Positions 40,882-49,670 of a DNA stretch of 64,000 nt are shown one piece after another. The notes under the pieces were generated by a model. That model was not told the origin of the DNA. It worked only from the letters and a program-made list of their open reading frames with translations, and did no database searches. This stretch comes from Pseudomonadales bacterium (GTDB lineage: Bacteria; Pseudomonadota; Gammaproteobacteria; Pseudomonadales; Halieaceae), in assembly GCA_024234735.1 (NCBI GenBank), contig JACKNV010000011.1, positions 43,321 through 107,320 of the forward strand, written 5' to 3'. Within the stretch, counting starts at the first letter, position 1, and every line of letters starts with the position of its first letter. Position numbers and translations under genes: made by a program.

Positions 40882-41253
40882 TCAATCCTTCCCTTCCATT
40901 CTCGCTTTGAGATCAGCAAAGGGGTTATGGGTTGCCGGTTTTTTCTTCGTGTCTTTTGTGCTGCCGTAACGCACAAGATTTTCAAACTTGGTATGTTCCT
41001 CGTCATGGCAATAAATACAGAGCAGCTCCCAGTTACTACCGTCATTCGGGTTGTTGTCATGATTATGATCGATGTGATGAACGGTTAGCTCCGATAAATT
41101 TCTTCGATCGAATTCCCGGGCGCAACGCCCACAGATCCACGGGTATAGTTTTAGAGCACGCTCACGATAACCTTTTTCACGCTTGGCGATGTACTCGAGC
41201 TGTTCGGCACGCACTTGCTCGAAGCTTTTGGATGACGGTTTTTTAATGCTCAT
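40882..41253 (-). CDS. HNH endonuclease, YajD-like
   Basis: 123 residues. The HNH/beta-beta-alpha-metal core is ICGRCAREF, LTVHHIDHNHDNNPNDGSNW and LLCIYCHDEEH: two CxxC zinc pairs, HH and N/H catalytic positions. Similar to the YajD group of stand-alone HNH nucleases. Lies 6 nt after the SNase gene in a three-gene minus-strand operon, so two nucleases are made together. Confidence 0.85.
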   Translation of the reverse strand: MSIKKPSSKSFEQVRAEQLEYIAKREKGYRERALKLYPWICGRCAREFDRRNLSELTVHHIDHNHDNNPNDGSNWELLCIYCHDEEHTKFENLVRYGSTKDTKKKPATHNPFADLKARMEGKD

Positions 41254-41259
41254 TATTTT

Positions 41260-41787
41260 TTAGCGCCCCTCATTTCCGTGCTCATACCGGGGAATCTTAC
41301 GCCAATCATATGGATTGATCGGATTCGGGTCAGCCCACAACCCCCAACCCCGGGCTCTGGCCTCATCCTCGGCTGATTCATACCGGCCATGATCTTCCGG
41401 TGATTCCTCCTCTGCGTAGTAGCGGTACCACCAGGCCATGCCCGCCAGAACTTGGGCATAGTTTACATCGAGGGTCTTACCGCAGCTCGGGCAATCAGAG
41501 GGCTGTACCCAGACCTTGCCCACCTCACGGCCATAGATATCCTGCTTGGTGGTTTCCACGAAGACTTCTTTCCCTGCCACCAGTGATGCCAGGTGCTTGC
41601 GAGACGCCTTGTTGTAAGGCTGTCCGCGCTCAGGCGCATCGATACCCGACAAGCGAACCCTATGCTCTGTCTGGTCGGCATCCAGAACCTTGATCGTGTC
41701 GCCGTCAATCACCGCGACGACCAGGCCTGTGATATCAGCATGGGCCAGGCTGCAGAAAAGCAGCAATATTAGCGTCGCCTTCATCAT
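41260..41787 (-). CDS. Exported thermonuclease (SNase) domain protein
   Basis: 175 residues with a signal peptide (MMKATLILLLFCSLAHADIT), so probably periplasmic or secreted. The SNase fold is clear: GLVVAVIDGDTIKVL, HRVRLSGIDAPERGQPY (catalytic Arg and Asp) and DIYGREVGKVWV (Arg). C-terminal GWGLWADPNPINPYDWR is standard. The ATG at 41787 overlaps the stop of the upstream small gene (ATGA), with HNH 6 nt downstream. Confidence 0.88.
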   Translation of the reverse strand: MMKATLILLLFCSLAHADITGLVVAVIDGDTIKVLDADQTEHRVRLSGIDAPERGQPYNKASRKHLASLVAGKEVFVETTKQDIYGREVGKVWVQPSDCPSCGKTLDVNYAQVLAGMAWWYRYYAEEESPEDHGRYESAEDEARARGWGLWADPNPINPYDWRKIPRYEHGNEGR

Positions 41788-42110
41788 CGCAGTTGACCCA
41801 CATTCCACCTACCAACGCCAGGAACACCCTCACTATGCCACAGCACTGGAATGCCGTACTTGGACCAGTCCGGGGGAGATTCACTGAAGATAACGCCGAA
41901 CTGCTTCACGGGATCGTTCTTGGTTTTCTGGGCATCAATGAGTAAATCCAGAGGCAGGCCATTTACTGAGGTCGTCTCGTAGATGGAGACTATCCGCAGA
42001 TCCAGGATCTGACCCGCGGCTGTGGGTACTGGCATCCGCATTCTGCTGCGCCAGACCTTGAGGGTTTCTGCCTTACCAATGGGATTACTGTATTTGACGA
42101 GTTCGGTCAT
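41784..42110 (-). CDS. Hypothetical protein (108 aa) heading the nuclease operon
   Basis: Starts MTELVKYSNPIGKAETLKVW; ends GVPGVGRWNVGQLR. No family recognised and no membrane segment. The stop overlaps the SNase start by 4 nt, so translation of the exported nuclease is tied to it. A role as partner or intracellular inhibitor of one nuclease is conceivable from the coupling alone. Confidence 0.6.
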   Translation of the reverse strand: MTELVKYSNPIGKAETLKVWRSRMRMPVPTAAGQILDLRIVSIYETTSVNGLPLDLLIDAQKTKNDPVKQFGVIFSESPPDWSKYGIPVLWHSEGVPGVGRWNVGQLR

Positions 42111-42222
42111 AGCTGGATTCCTAGCGTAGCGGAGTAGACTACTACGGAATGATCCAGTCTCCACACCCCCGGAAAAAATAGTCTGCGTGAATTGGCTATA
42201 GGTATAACGAGCCTCATCGCGC

Positions 42223-42525
42223 CTATTTTGGTGGCGTCTGCTTCATTCTTTCAAGAGTTTCTGCTGAAAGTTTTGCACACTCCTTCTGTATGTTTTCGTA
42301 AAGTAGCCGTATCTCCTTTTCTACCGCTACGTCCTTGATCATGTTGTACTTTGTTTGCCTTATGAGCTCCCTTGCGCGTCGCTCCATCACGCTTAGTTCT
42401 TTGTTCTTCTGCTTTAGGTAAGCATTAAATGCTTTATCTTCCATTAGGATCTCCAGCGGTAGCGCAGATACTTCGCCTGCAATATTTTCCATGTATAGAT
42501 TTGTAGGAAATTCCGTAGTTGTCAA
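42223..42525 (-). CDS. Hypothetical helical protein (100 aa)
   Basis: Rich in Lys/Glu with a long amphipathic region (LKQKNKELSVMERRARELIR, VEKEIRLLYENIQKECAKL), probably coiled coil. The listed start is TTG at 42525 after GAGAG; an internal ATG at 42492 is an alternative. Lies 112 bp upstream of the nuclease operon, same strand. Function unknown. Confidence 0.5.
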   Translation of the reverse strand: MTTTEFPTNLYMENIAGEVSALPLEILMEDKAFNAYLKQKNKELSVMERRARELIRQTKYNMIKDVAVEKEIRLLYENIQKECAKLSAETLERMKQTPPK

Positions 42526-42813
42526 ATACTCTCGTGAATATTCGTCGGGAAAGCATTGATATAACCGGAATCTGATTTGATCGTGACCTTATACATAGCG
42601 GCCATGTATCCTCCCCTTTCACGCCTACAACGACAATCAGAATCCCGCCCAGAAAAATTTCCCTGCGCTAATAACGTTCTCCCACCAGAAAACTGAGCAA
42701 ACTGGCGTATCTAATATAGAAACCATCCAGGTTTCTCCAACGCCAGTTTCTGGAACACATACAAACTCTTCAACTCAACCCACTATCACCTTCAACCACG
42801 AGGAAGCACAACT

Positions 42814-42945
42814 ATGTCCAAAGCAAAGGCAGCAACAACCAACGACAACGATATTCGCATACTGAAGGAGGCAACCTGCCCAACATCCAGCGGCAAGTCC
42901 ACCCTCACCTACCAGGTCGGTAAAGATGATTCTGATGCCATCTAC
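42814..42945 (+). pseudogene. 5' part of a gene split by the IS21-family element
   Basis: Starts MSKAKAATTNDNDIRILKEA after GAGGAAG and runs in frame to SDAIY, where the IS begins. The other part resumes at AIY after the right copy of the 9-bp duplication (45458-45466). Joined, the product would be 180 residues. Without the IS it would head the plus-strand run of small genes that continues at 46070. Confidence 0.8.
42937..42945. repeat. Target-site duplication, left copy (GCCATCTAC)
   Basis: Identical to 45458-45466 on the other side of the IS. Nine bases is one more than usually reported for IS21-type insertions; moving the right IS border by one base gives eight. Confidence 0.85.
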
Positions 42946-43017
42946 TGTTGGTTTCCACTTAAAACTGACCCAGGATTTCCATCCAATTCTGACCCGGGTT
43001 ACGGGTGCCCAGTATAC

Positions 43018-43839
43018 CTAGGCGTCTGTGGATAAGTCTTCTGTCTGGGTCGTGTTTTCTCCTTCTTCAGGTGTAGGTGTGGTGGCTCTTTTCCGTTTGT
43101 TGCTGTTGCTTGCCAGACTGTGACGGAAGCGCCAGGACTCATTGCCTGTTTCCACAATGTGGCAGTGATGGGTCAACCGATCCAGTAACGCCGTCGTCAT
43201 CTTGGCATCACCGAACACACTGGCCCACTCGGCAAAACCCAGGTTGGTGGTGATCATCACGCTGGTTCGCTCATACAGCTTGGAGAGCAGGTGGAACAGC
43301 AGTGCGCCACCCGCCTGGCTGAAGGGCAAATACCCCAGTTCATCGAGGATCACCAGATCAACATGAGTAAACCGGTAGGCCAGTTGACCCTGCTTACCCG
43401 CGGCTTTCTCCTGCTCCAGGGCGTTGACCAATTCCACCGTGGAGAGGAACCTCACCCGCCGCTGATAGCGCTGGATAGCCTCGACCCCGATGGCGGTGGC
43501 CAGGTGGGTCTTGCCCGTTCCCGGCCCACCGATCAGTACCGCATTCTGCGCACTGCTCATGAACTCGCCGCCGTGCAGGCGCCGAACCAGGGTTTCGTCC
43601 ACCCGGGCCTGGGTGAAGTCGAAGCCCGCCAGGTCTCGGTGCGCCGGGAAGCGGGCCGCCTTCATCTGGTAGGCCAGTGATTTGACCTCCCGCTCCGCCG
43701 TCTCCGCCGCCAGCAGGGCCTGTAACACCTGCTCCACATCCATCGCATGGCTGCGCGCCCGCGCCAGCAGCTCAGGTAGGGTTTGGGCCATGCCATGCAG
43801 CTTCAGCGCTTTCAATTGCGCCACCAGATCATTCGACAT
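43018..43839 (-). CDS. istB: IS21-family helper ATPase
   Basis: 273-residue AAA+ protein that selects target DNA and activates IstA. Walker [16 protein letters not shown], Walker [14 protein letters not shown], sensor [10 protein letters not shown] and [15 protein letters not shown] are all present. Overlaps istA by 11 nt. The C-terminus ([21 protein letters not shown]) is a short charged tail. Resembles DnaC, from which the family descends. Confidence 0.95.
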   Translation of the reverse strand: MSNDLVAQLKALKLHGMAQTLPELLARARSHAMDVEQVLQALLAAETAEREVKSLAYQMKAARFPAHRDLAGFDFTQARVDETLVRRLHGGEFMSSAQNAVLIGGPGTGKTHLATAIGVEAIQRYQRRVRFLSTVELVNALEQEKAAGKQGQLAYRFTHVDLVILDELGYLPFSQAGGALLFHLLSKLYERTSVMITTNLGFAEWASVFGDAKMTTALLDRLTHHCHIVETGNESWRFRHSLASNSNKRKRATTPTPEEGENTTQTEDLSTDA

Positions 43840-45352
43840 GGTTCACCTCCTCAGCTGTCTGGCTGCGCAGGTGATCATAGCGATGCACGTTGGCCTCGGG
43901 CTCCTCATTCAGCGTCAACGAGGTCTCTACCGGCGTCAGGGTAACCACTGGTGATTGCAGCCGGGCCAGCACATTCAGGATATGGTCACCGCTAATGTTG
44001 CCGGACTCCAGGGCCAGCTCCACAGCCACCAGTACCGGCTCCAGCCCTTCACTGGCCACTGCCGCCAACACCTGGGCCATCACCCGGTCGCCACCTTCGT
44101 GGCGCAGCAGGTGCCGTTGCAGCATCTGCAACCGCTCCGGCATCTCGGTAAAGGGCGCGCCATTGCGCAAGGCTCCCGGCTTGCGTTGCAGGATGCCGAT
44201 GTAATGCCGCCAGTCATAGATCGTCTGGTAGCGATCAAAGGCGCGCTGATGCCGGGCGACCTCTTCCCCTTCGGCGACCAGCACCAGCTCCCAGGGGTAC
44301 ACCCGCAGGCTGATCACCTGGTGGGCCAGTTCGGCGGGCACGCTGTAGCGGCTGCGCTGGTAGTGCACCAGCGCCGTGGCCGAGACCCGCACCGGCTGCT
44401 CGATATACCCGTCGAAGGGCTGGGGGTTGGGCATCAGGTGGGGTTGTTCATCCTCCAGCACCGACGCCAGGGTAAGGTCGGGGCAGTCCGGGTGGCGCAT
44501 GTCCGCCCAGGCCGCTCGGCATTCACTGGCCAGCCAGTCATTGAGGTCGGCCAGGGAGGACCAGTGGCGGGCGTTGGCGCCAACCCAGAGTTGCCGGCGG
44601 CGGTCCTGCACGTTCTTCTCCACGACGCCTTTCTCCCACCCGGCGGCGCGGTTGCAGAACTCGGGCTCGAACAGGTAGTGCCCGGTCATCGCCAGGAAGC
44701 GCGCATTGACAGTGCGCTCCTTGCCACGCCCGACCTTGTCCACCGCCGTCTTCATGTTGTCGTAGATCCCGCGCCGGGGTATCCCGCCGAAGGCGGCGAA
44801 GGCCCGGGCATGGGCGTCAAACAGCATCTCGTGGGTTTGCAGGGGGTAGGCGACCACCAGGAAGGCCCGGCTGTGGGCCAGCTTGATATGCGCCACCTCC
44901 AGCCGACGCCGGATGCCGGCAATGATGGCGTACTCGCAGCTCCAGTCGAACTGGAACGCCTCACCAGGTGCAAACCGCAACGGGATGAAGGCCTGGCGAG
45001 CAGGGGCTGCGCCACCGGCTTCGCGCCATTGCTTGGCAAAAATGGCCACCCGCGCGTAACCGCCCGGATAGCCCTGTGCCTGCAGCAACTGGAACAATAC
45101 CTTGGCGGTGCGTCGGTCCCGCTTGGGGCGGTGGCTGTCGGCCCGAAGCCAACTGACCAGCTGTTCCTTGTAGGGATCGAGGATGCTGGGAACGACTCGG
45201 GCGGGATAGGCGGGTTCGCGCATCTCGCCCTGGCGCAGCCAGTGTCTGAGGGTGTTACGGGATAAACCGGTTTGCCGCGCGATCTCGCGCAGGGGTACTT
45301 TGTCGCGGAAATACATCCGCCGGATCTTGGCTAACATGCCCACTGTGATCAC
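43829..45352 (-). CDS. istA: IS21-family transposase
   Basis: 507 residues. N-terminal helix-turn-helix [20 protein letters not shown], then an rve-type DDE core with [14 protein letters not shown] (first Asp), [17 protein letters not shown] (second) and [14 protein letters not shown] (Glu), and a C-terminal beta domain ([13 protein letters not shown]). Start is either GTG 45352 or ATG 45337; AAGGAG precedes. No frameshift, so functional as far as sequence shows. Confidence 0.95.
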   Translation of the reverse strand: MITVGMLAKIRRMYFRDKVPLREIARQTGLSRNTLRHWLRQGEMREPAYPARVVPSILDPYKEQLVSWLRADSHRPKRDRRTAKVLFQLLQAQGYPGGYARVAIFAKQWREAGGAAPARQAFIPLRFAPGEAFQFDWSCEYAIIAGIRRRLEVAHIKLAHSRAFLVVAYPLQTHEMLFDAHARAFAAFGGIPRRGIYDNMKTAVDKVGRGKERTVNARFLAMTGHYLFEPEFCNRAAGWEKGVVEKNVQDRRRQLWVGANARHWSSLADLNDWLASECRAAWADMRHPDCPDLTLASVLEDEQPHLMPNPQPFDGYIEQPVRVSATALVHYQRSRYSVPAELAHQVISLRVYPWELVLVAEGEEVARHQRAFDRYQTIYDWRHYIGILQRKPGALRNGAPFTEMPERLQMLQRHLLRHEGGDRVMAQVLAAVASEGLEPVLVAVELALESGNISGDHILNVLARLQSPVVTLTPVETSLTLNEEPEANVHRYDHLRSQTAEEVNHVE

Positions 45353-45457
45353 TCCTTGATACCCCGCTCAAAAAGTGAGCAGGGTAGTCGATTCAGTGGG
45401 TCAGTTTTGGATGGAAATTATCCCGCTAAGTGGGTCAATTTTGGGCGGCAATCAACA

Positions 45458-45877
45458 GCCATCTACCTCAGGATCTCCGGGAACGACGGAGGCGGCTTCT
45501 GGTCCGCTGAATGGGTTCCATATTCCAGCGTCGAGCAAGCCATCTCAGAATGGCCCACTGACCAGGGCATTACCTCAATGGCTTTCCGGAAAATCTTTCG
45601 GGGAAAATCGGCCAACACACCGGGGTTTCTCATTGCCGTGCTCTGCGACCTCGGTCTACTCGAACCAATGGGGGACAAGAAACGGGTTCACCAGGCCTGT
45701 AATCCAGCCCCCTTTCTGGCGAGCCTGGGTGATCAACAACCAGCACCTGGTAAGAAACCGTCCACCAAGGCAAAGGCCCCGGCCAAGGCAAAGTCGAAAG
45801 CGACTCCGAAGGCGAAGGCCAAGGCCACCGGCTATTCCCGTCGCAAGACAGCTGGAAAAAGACCCAAGAACTCCTGA
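45458..45877 (+). pseudogene. 3' part of the IS-split gene, with histone-H1-like tail
   Basis: Continues AIYLRISGNDGGGFWSAEW, EQAISEWPTDQGITSMAFRK and PGFLIAVLCDLGLLEPMG, ending in a Lys/Ala/Pro tail (PSTKAKAPAKAKSKATPKAK, then KRPKNS). Such tails bind DNA or RNA non-specifically. The globular part is unrecognised. An in-frame ATG at 45356 inside the IS end could let this half be translated separately. Confidence 0.75.
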
Positions 45878-46069
45878 ACCCTCGCTGGGTCACTCCCCGA
45901 GACCGTTTCGGAGAGTCCCGAAAAGATCCTTCCCATAACTTCAAGGGGCGCAAAGCTCCATGATTCCGGGCGCCTGCCCACTTTCCAATGCCGAGCCTAT
46001 ACCGACCCAGTTGGTGTATGCCCGGTTTCCCTTTCTTTTCTTCAACTTACGACAAACCAAGGAGGTCAA

Positions 46070-46237
46070 GTGCTGACAGCTCTGCTGCTACTCGCGTTCT
46101 TTTCTGCCCTGGCGGCCGGCTGCATGCCAATCGTCGCAGTCGCCCTGATGGGCTTGGCAATCAAGGTCTACCCGGTAGTGGCGATCCTCGTGATCGCTGC
46201 AATCACCGCGTGGGCAATCAACCGATACTGGAGGTAA
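46070..46237 (+). CDS. Small two-span membrane protein (55 aa)
   Basis: GTG start 4 nt after GGAGG. Almost wholly hydrophobic: LTALLLLAFFSALAAGC, then a turn and YPVVAILVIAAITAWAINRY, ending WR. The stop is 5 nt before the next start and GGAGG overlaps its end, so the two are coupled. Composition resembles small holin-like or toxin-like membrane peptides, but no family is recognised. Confidence 0.6.
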   Translation: MLTALLLLAFFSALAAGCMPIVAVALMGLAIKVYPVVAILVIAAITAWAINRYWR

Positions 46238-46242
46238 CAACC

Positions 46243-46416
46243 ATGGACTATACAACTTATCTGCAAGACGCAATCGAACTGGTGGATGCCTGGGAGATCG
46301 AGGAGCCAGACTGGGCTCAAGCCGTCAACGACCAGGCAAAGCTGATGGCTGGCTTGAACCTGGAGCCCAGCACAGATATCCCCGCCAACAGCCCCTACCA
46401 CACCCTGCGGTTCTGA
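46243..46416 (+). CDS. Small acidic hypothetical protein (57 aa)
   Basis: MDYTTYLQDAIELVDAWEIE, then EPDWAQAVNDQAKLMAG. GGAGG lies 7 nt upstream, inside the end of the previous gene. Soluble, probably helical. Coupled to the membrane peptide gene upstream. Function unknown. Confidence 0.55.
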   Translation: MDYTTYLQDAIELVDAWEIEEPDWAQAVNDQAKLMAGLNLEPSTDIPANSPYHTLRF

Positions 46417-46463
46417 TCCCGAAGCTCGTCTCAATCCCGCTTAATTGAAATAGGAGAACCACC

Positions 46464-46709
46464 ATGCCTATCCGCTGCTCGCTCGCCGAGGTTGGCGCTC
46501 GCCTGCAGGAAACGATCTCGACTCTTCCAGGTTCTGTCACCTCCCCTGCCGAGCTGTATGACAGGTACGAGGAGATCGCCATCGAGGTGCTGGATTCGGA
46601 ATCCGACAATTACACCCCAGGAGCGCTTCAGGAATATCTGGAGACCTACCTCTACCTCAAGCAGCTCGAGCTCGGGCTGATTCCCTTTCCAGATCCGCGG
46701 GAGGAGTAA
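46464..46709 (+). CDS. Small hypothetical protein (81 aa)
   Basis: MPIRCSLAEVGARLQETIST, ending LELGLIPFPDPREE. Acidic and helical, with an AGGAGAACC ribosome site. Third in a run of small plus-strand genes and followed by a hairpin (46720-46741). No family recognised. Confidence 0.6.
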   Translation: MPIRCSLAEVGARLQETISTLPGSVTSPAELYDRYEEIAIEVLDSESDNYTPGALQEYLETYLYLKQLELGLIPFPDPREE

Positions 46710-46719
46710 CCCTAACCAA

Positions 46720-46741
46720 TGCGGCACCTCCGGGTGTCGCA
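46720..46741 (+). terminator. Probable terminator
   Basis: TGCGGCACC and GGTGTCGCA form a 9-bp stem (one G-U pair) with a 4-nt loop, and TTATTTTTT follows 15 nt later. It separates the small-gene run from the antirestriction gene. Confidence 0.5.
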
Positions 46742-46790
46742 CCTCTTCTGCTGATTATTTTTTGACCATCTCACACACGGAGATATACCC

Positions 46791-47225
46791 ATGAATGACT
46801 ACAAAGAAGAACCCACCCCGGTAACCCGGCAGCTTGTGCCCGAGGACCAGCGGCTGGCCGTGGTCGAACAGCTATTCGGCATCCACTTTCCCCTGCGCAT
46901 CGAGCCGGTCGTGTACGGGATCACTGAACGCATGACCCAGGGCCAGTATCACGGCGGCTACTGGGAGTTCTACGTCCTGGATAATGAAGGCGTCTATATG
47001 GCGCCGACGAGTGGACAGGTCTACCAGGTGAGTTGCGACAACTTCTGGCAGGGTACCCTATCGGCGGATGCCCTGGGCATCACTGCCTGCCTGTATGCCT
47101 TCAGCCACCTGTCATTCTCGAAGGACGAGGTCTTCGCCAGGGTCTGCGCCCAGCACTATTACCTGTTGCGAGCTTATATGATGGATCATGACGAGGTAGC
47201 CAGCATACTCGGGGCGATCGACTAA
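46791..47225 (+). CDS. Antirestriction protein, KlcA/ArdB family
   Basis: 144 residues matching the family order: VPEDQRLAVVEQLFGIHFPL, GGYWEFYVLDNEGVYMAP, DNFWQGTLSADALGITACLY and a C-terminal ASILGAID. These proteins, carried by plasmids and integrating elements, relieve type I restriction in vivo without directly inhibiting the nuclease in vitro. GGAGATATACCC precedes the ATG. Its presence about 15 kb from an intact hsdRMS suggests defence against other hosts' systems. Confidence 0.9.
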   Translation: MNDYKEEPTPVTRQLVPEDQRLAVVEQLFGIHFPLRIEPVVYGITERMTQGQYHGGYWEFYVLDNEGVYMAPTSGQVYQVSCDNFWQGTLSADALGITACLYAFSHLSFSKDEVFARVCAQHYYLLRAYMMDHDEVASILGAID

Positions 47226-47383
47226 ATGAATACAGCGGGAGGGTGGGGGGAAGGGTCCGGACAGAGGCGCCCGTACTCCGCCTTCCTTGCCGAATTATGC
47301 AAGGCCAAAATTTTCTGTTGAAATACTACCCTCATAAACCAAACTGGACTCATCCTCGATAGAAGTTTACATAGGTACTATTA

Positions 47384-48046
47384 ATGACCGCTGATTACCT
47401 GAAAAACGATATCTCGCTTAACGAGGCCCTGGCTCTCCTGCTCGGGCATAACCTTTGGCTTTTTCGAAAAGAAAGGGCGGATCTTCTCGAAGAACTTGAG
47501 CGAGACCTGGCCGACTGCGCAGGGGCACTGAAAGACGCGGAACGAGCAGGTAATCAAGATGAACTCGAAGTGGCCCGTGAGGAGGCAGCGCAAGCGAAGA
47601 ATGAAATCGAGCAAGCAGGCGTACTCTACACCAAGCTCACGGGCGAAGTGGCAAAGTCCAGGGACGAGCAACCCACAGTACTAGTCGTTGTAAAAGACGA
47701 TCCGGCACTAGATGGTTACGATCAAGTTCGCATTTCTCGGCAGAGTCTGTTTGACTGGGCAAAGCAGGAGAGAATCAAAGTAGGTTCATCGCACCCGTTA
47801 CCGACGCGGAGTCACACCACGCCGCTACTCGAATTGCTGGATGAATTGATTGCCGAGTTCTGGGAGGATCACGATGAAGGACATCTTCCTGAAAACCGGC
47901 AGATCGAACAATATGTCCGTGACAAATATGGCGACTGGAGAGTAGCGGCCCGCGCCAGTACAGACCAATGTCGAATTCCCGGGGTATCCGCCAAGGTCAT
48001 CGAAGCGATCTGCACGATAATGCGCCCCGTGGACCTGCGCAGTTAA
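47384..48046 (+). CDS. Hypothetical coiled-coil protein (220 aa)
   Basis: Residues about 27-90 (KERADLLEELERDLADCAGA through AQAKNEIEQAGVLY) are a likely coiled coil. The later part has VRISRQSLFDWAKQERIKVG and LPENRQIEQYVRDKYGDWRV, which look like small helical modules that read DNA or another helix. Similar uncharacterised proteins occur in mobile elements. No function assigned. Confidence 0.6.
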   Translation: MTADYLKNDISLNEALALLLGHNLWLFRKERADLLEELERDLADCAGALKDAERAGNQDELEVAREEAAQAKNEIEQAGVLYTKLTGEVAKSRDEQPTVLVVVKDDPALDGYDQVRISRQSLFDWAKQERIKVGSSHPLPTRSHTTPLLELLDELIAEFWEDHDEGHLPENRQIEQYVRDKYGDWRVAARASTDQCRIPGVSAKVIEAICTIMRPVDLRS

Positions 48047-48360
48047 TCCTTCTCAGCCCAGCGGCAAGGCTCTCGGGTTAGGGAAGTCCCGGCTGCATCA
48101 AAATGACATCTGAGCCACCCATGGCGGCGGTGGATAATGTTCGGTTTCACCAACCAGGGGGTAACCCCCCCATCAGCTATAAATTTTTTCTATCTCCATA
48201 TCTAGTTGATTCATATACATTTTATACACATAAACCATGGTACTGACCCCCTAAGGTAACCCACTTTACCGGCTTTTTTTGTTGTTTCACATCCCTAAAG
48301 ATAAGTCTGCCTGGATGTTCTCCAGCGCGATTAAGTCAATCTATATGAAGGAAACTGAAA
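48047..48360. promoter_or_regulatory. Regulatory-looking gap upstream of the 173-aa gene
   Basis: No gene. Contains GGGGGTAACCCCCC (48165-48179 region), an AT-rich stretch with TATACATTTTATACA (about 48215-48230) and GGTAACCCACTTTACC followed by GGCTTTTTTT (48254-48280), which could form a weak attenuator or terminator on the plus strand. A similar TATACATTCTATACA lies at 56526. Confidence 0.4.
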
Positions 48361-48882
48361 ATGAAAAATCACAATGTAGGTAACAGAATGGTCGAGATCG
48401 GGAAGATTCCTCCAAATAAACCCTGTCGCATATCGGGTTATTCGGCGTTGCGATACTGCTTGATATACCAGGAGCCGGATGAAGATACCGGACAATATAA
48501 AGAAAACTATGTTGCGTTGAAGGAACCGGCCCTGGAAGCAATACAGGAGTGGGCTCGGCCTGTGGTCTTCCGGGAAGTAGTGACAGAATGCGGCAAGAGT
48601 ATTGGCTGTCCTCAGCAAATGGACAAAGCGAATATTACCACCAGTATGTGGCAGGAGACCGGGCTTGAGGCGGTGAAGGAAAGCGTGGGATTTCCCGAGG
48701 GGACCGCACCCGCAGATTATCCGGATTTCGAACGGAGGCTGGATGCGGCACTATCAGACAATGCTATCGACAGTCTTGATCACCCATTAGTGCAAAAACT
48801 TCTGGCCATCTCCAAACACCTCGTTGAAGCGAACAATTCGCCGGTAGGGACCGTGGGCCAAGTGCCCGAGGCAAACCCATAA
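48361..48882 (+). CDS. Hypothetical protein (173 aa)
   Basis: Start after GAAGGAAACTGAAA. Contains NKPCRISGYSALRYCLIYQE, VVTECGKSIGCPQQMDKANI and LDHPLVQKLLAISKHLVEAN. No recognised domain; soluble. Followed by an exact 7-bp hairpin (48893-48910). Adjacent to the first of two paralogous small genes. Confidence 0.55.
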   Translation: MKNHNVGNRMVEIGKIPPNKPCRISGYSALRYCLIYQEPDEDTGQYKENYVALKEPALEAIQEWARPVVFREVVTECGKSIGCPQQMDKANITTSMWQETGLEAVKESVGFPEGTAPADYPDFERRLDAALSDNAIDSLDHPLVQKLLAISKHLVEANNSPVGTVGQVPEANP

Positions 48883-48892
48883 GCTGCAACCG

Positions 48893-48910
48893 GGGGCCTG
48901 TGAAGGCCCC
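48893..48910 (+). terminator. Hairpin after the 173-aa gene
   Basis: GGGGCCT-GTGA-AGGCCCC, a perfect 7-bp stem with a tetraloop, 10 nt after the stop. No T-run follows, so termination is uncertain. Confidence 0.4.
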
Positions 48911-48960
48911 ACTACCCGATATCAATAGAATACTAGGACAAAACTAATAGGAATTTCAAA

Positions 48961-49230
48961 ATGAATACAATTATTGACCCCCACAGCACCAACCTGAAAA
49001 GCAGGCTCATCAACCAGGTAGTCAAGCGGTTGCCGTTTTTGACAGCTGGGGAGGTATACACCCTGGCGGCTATCTTGGGAGAGCAATTCTGGGAGGAGGA
49101 TGATGAGGACTCCCATAACGCTCTGGGCAGGGTCTTCAGCGGGTTAGTCAACGCCGGTGAATTGCCATTTGAAAGCAATGGTTGGACCTCAAACCGACAC
49201 AACGAATACCGGTATAAGCCGATAACGTAG
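48961..49230 (+). CDS. Small hypothetical protein, paralogue A (89 aa)
   Basis: Shares with the gene at 52502: KRLPFLTAGEVYTLAAILGE, FWEEDDEDSH, GRVFSGLVN and RHNEYRYKP; roughly 60% identical by eye over 89 residues. AGGAATTTCAAA precedes the ATG. The VapE-type primase-helicase gene lies between the two paralogues. The fold resembles small winged-helix-like proteins in length only; function unknown. Confidence 0.7.
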   Translation: MNTIIDPHSTNLKSRLINQVVKRLPFLTAGEVYTLAAILGEQFWEEDDEDSHNALGRVFSGLVNAGELPFESNGWTSNRHNEYRYKPIT

Positions 49231-49670
49231 TGCTACCCCACCGCTGAAGTTGTCAGACTTACACGGGACGCGTCACTGGCCGTCCCGGTTTCTTCAATGA
49301 TGCGGCTACAACAGTGAGTTAGTATCACAGTTACCCGCAAATAGTTGGCGCGGTCGCTTTGACCCTCGTCAATGGCAGGGGGACGAAGCAATCAATTCTC
49401 AGGAAGTTCCAGGGAACAGCCTCCATAGATGGTTGCTCGACCGTTAGGATAGGCGTAAAATATACAAATCGTGGTTTTCTATAGCAAGCACCCGCGATAG
49501 CCAGCTCCTCGATGACCTGGCTCTGCTTTAAACCATGGGGCGGTAAGATCTAACTGCTCTTGATGGCGACGCGGCTCGATCCGTGTCTACCCGCTGTTAC
49601 TTACCATTTTTGACGATTGCGCAGCCTGCAGGTTGTGCCATGGCCGTGTTGTTGCGGCAAGGAATCGAAA
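49231..49670. other. Gene-free gap with a likely terminator
   Basis: CGGGACG (49264-49270) and CGTCCCG (49281-49287) form a stem followed by GTTTCTTC, likely ending paralogue A's transcript. The rest must hold the promoter of the primase-helicase gene. A TTG at 49617 opens its frame earlier but has no ribosome site. Nothing else seen. Confidence 0.45.

Larger units (their letters stand above)
42946..45457 (-). mobile_element. IS21-family insertion sequence, 2512 bp, complete
   Basis: Carries istA and istB. Its ends are TGTTGGTTTCCACTTAAAAC at left and, read inward from the right, TGTTGATTGCCGCCCAAAAT, an imperfect inverted repeat extending through TGACCC, with the family TG...CA termini. Further GGGTCA-TTTTGGATGGAAAT copies inside each end are the subterminal transposase sites. 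Flanked by GCCATCTAC direct repeats. Intact genes, ends and duplication indicate a recent, probably active insertion. Confidence 0.92.

Noticed and set aside
40734..41060. Minus frame across 40734-41060
   Set aside because: Overlaps the HNH gene in another frame and lacks coding features.
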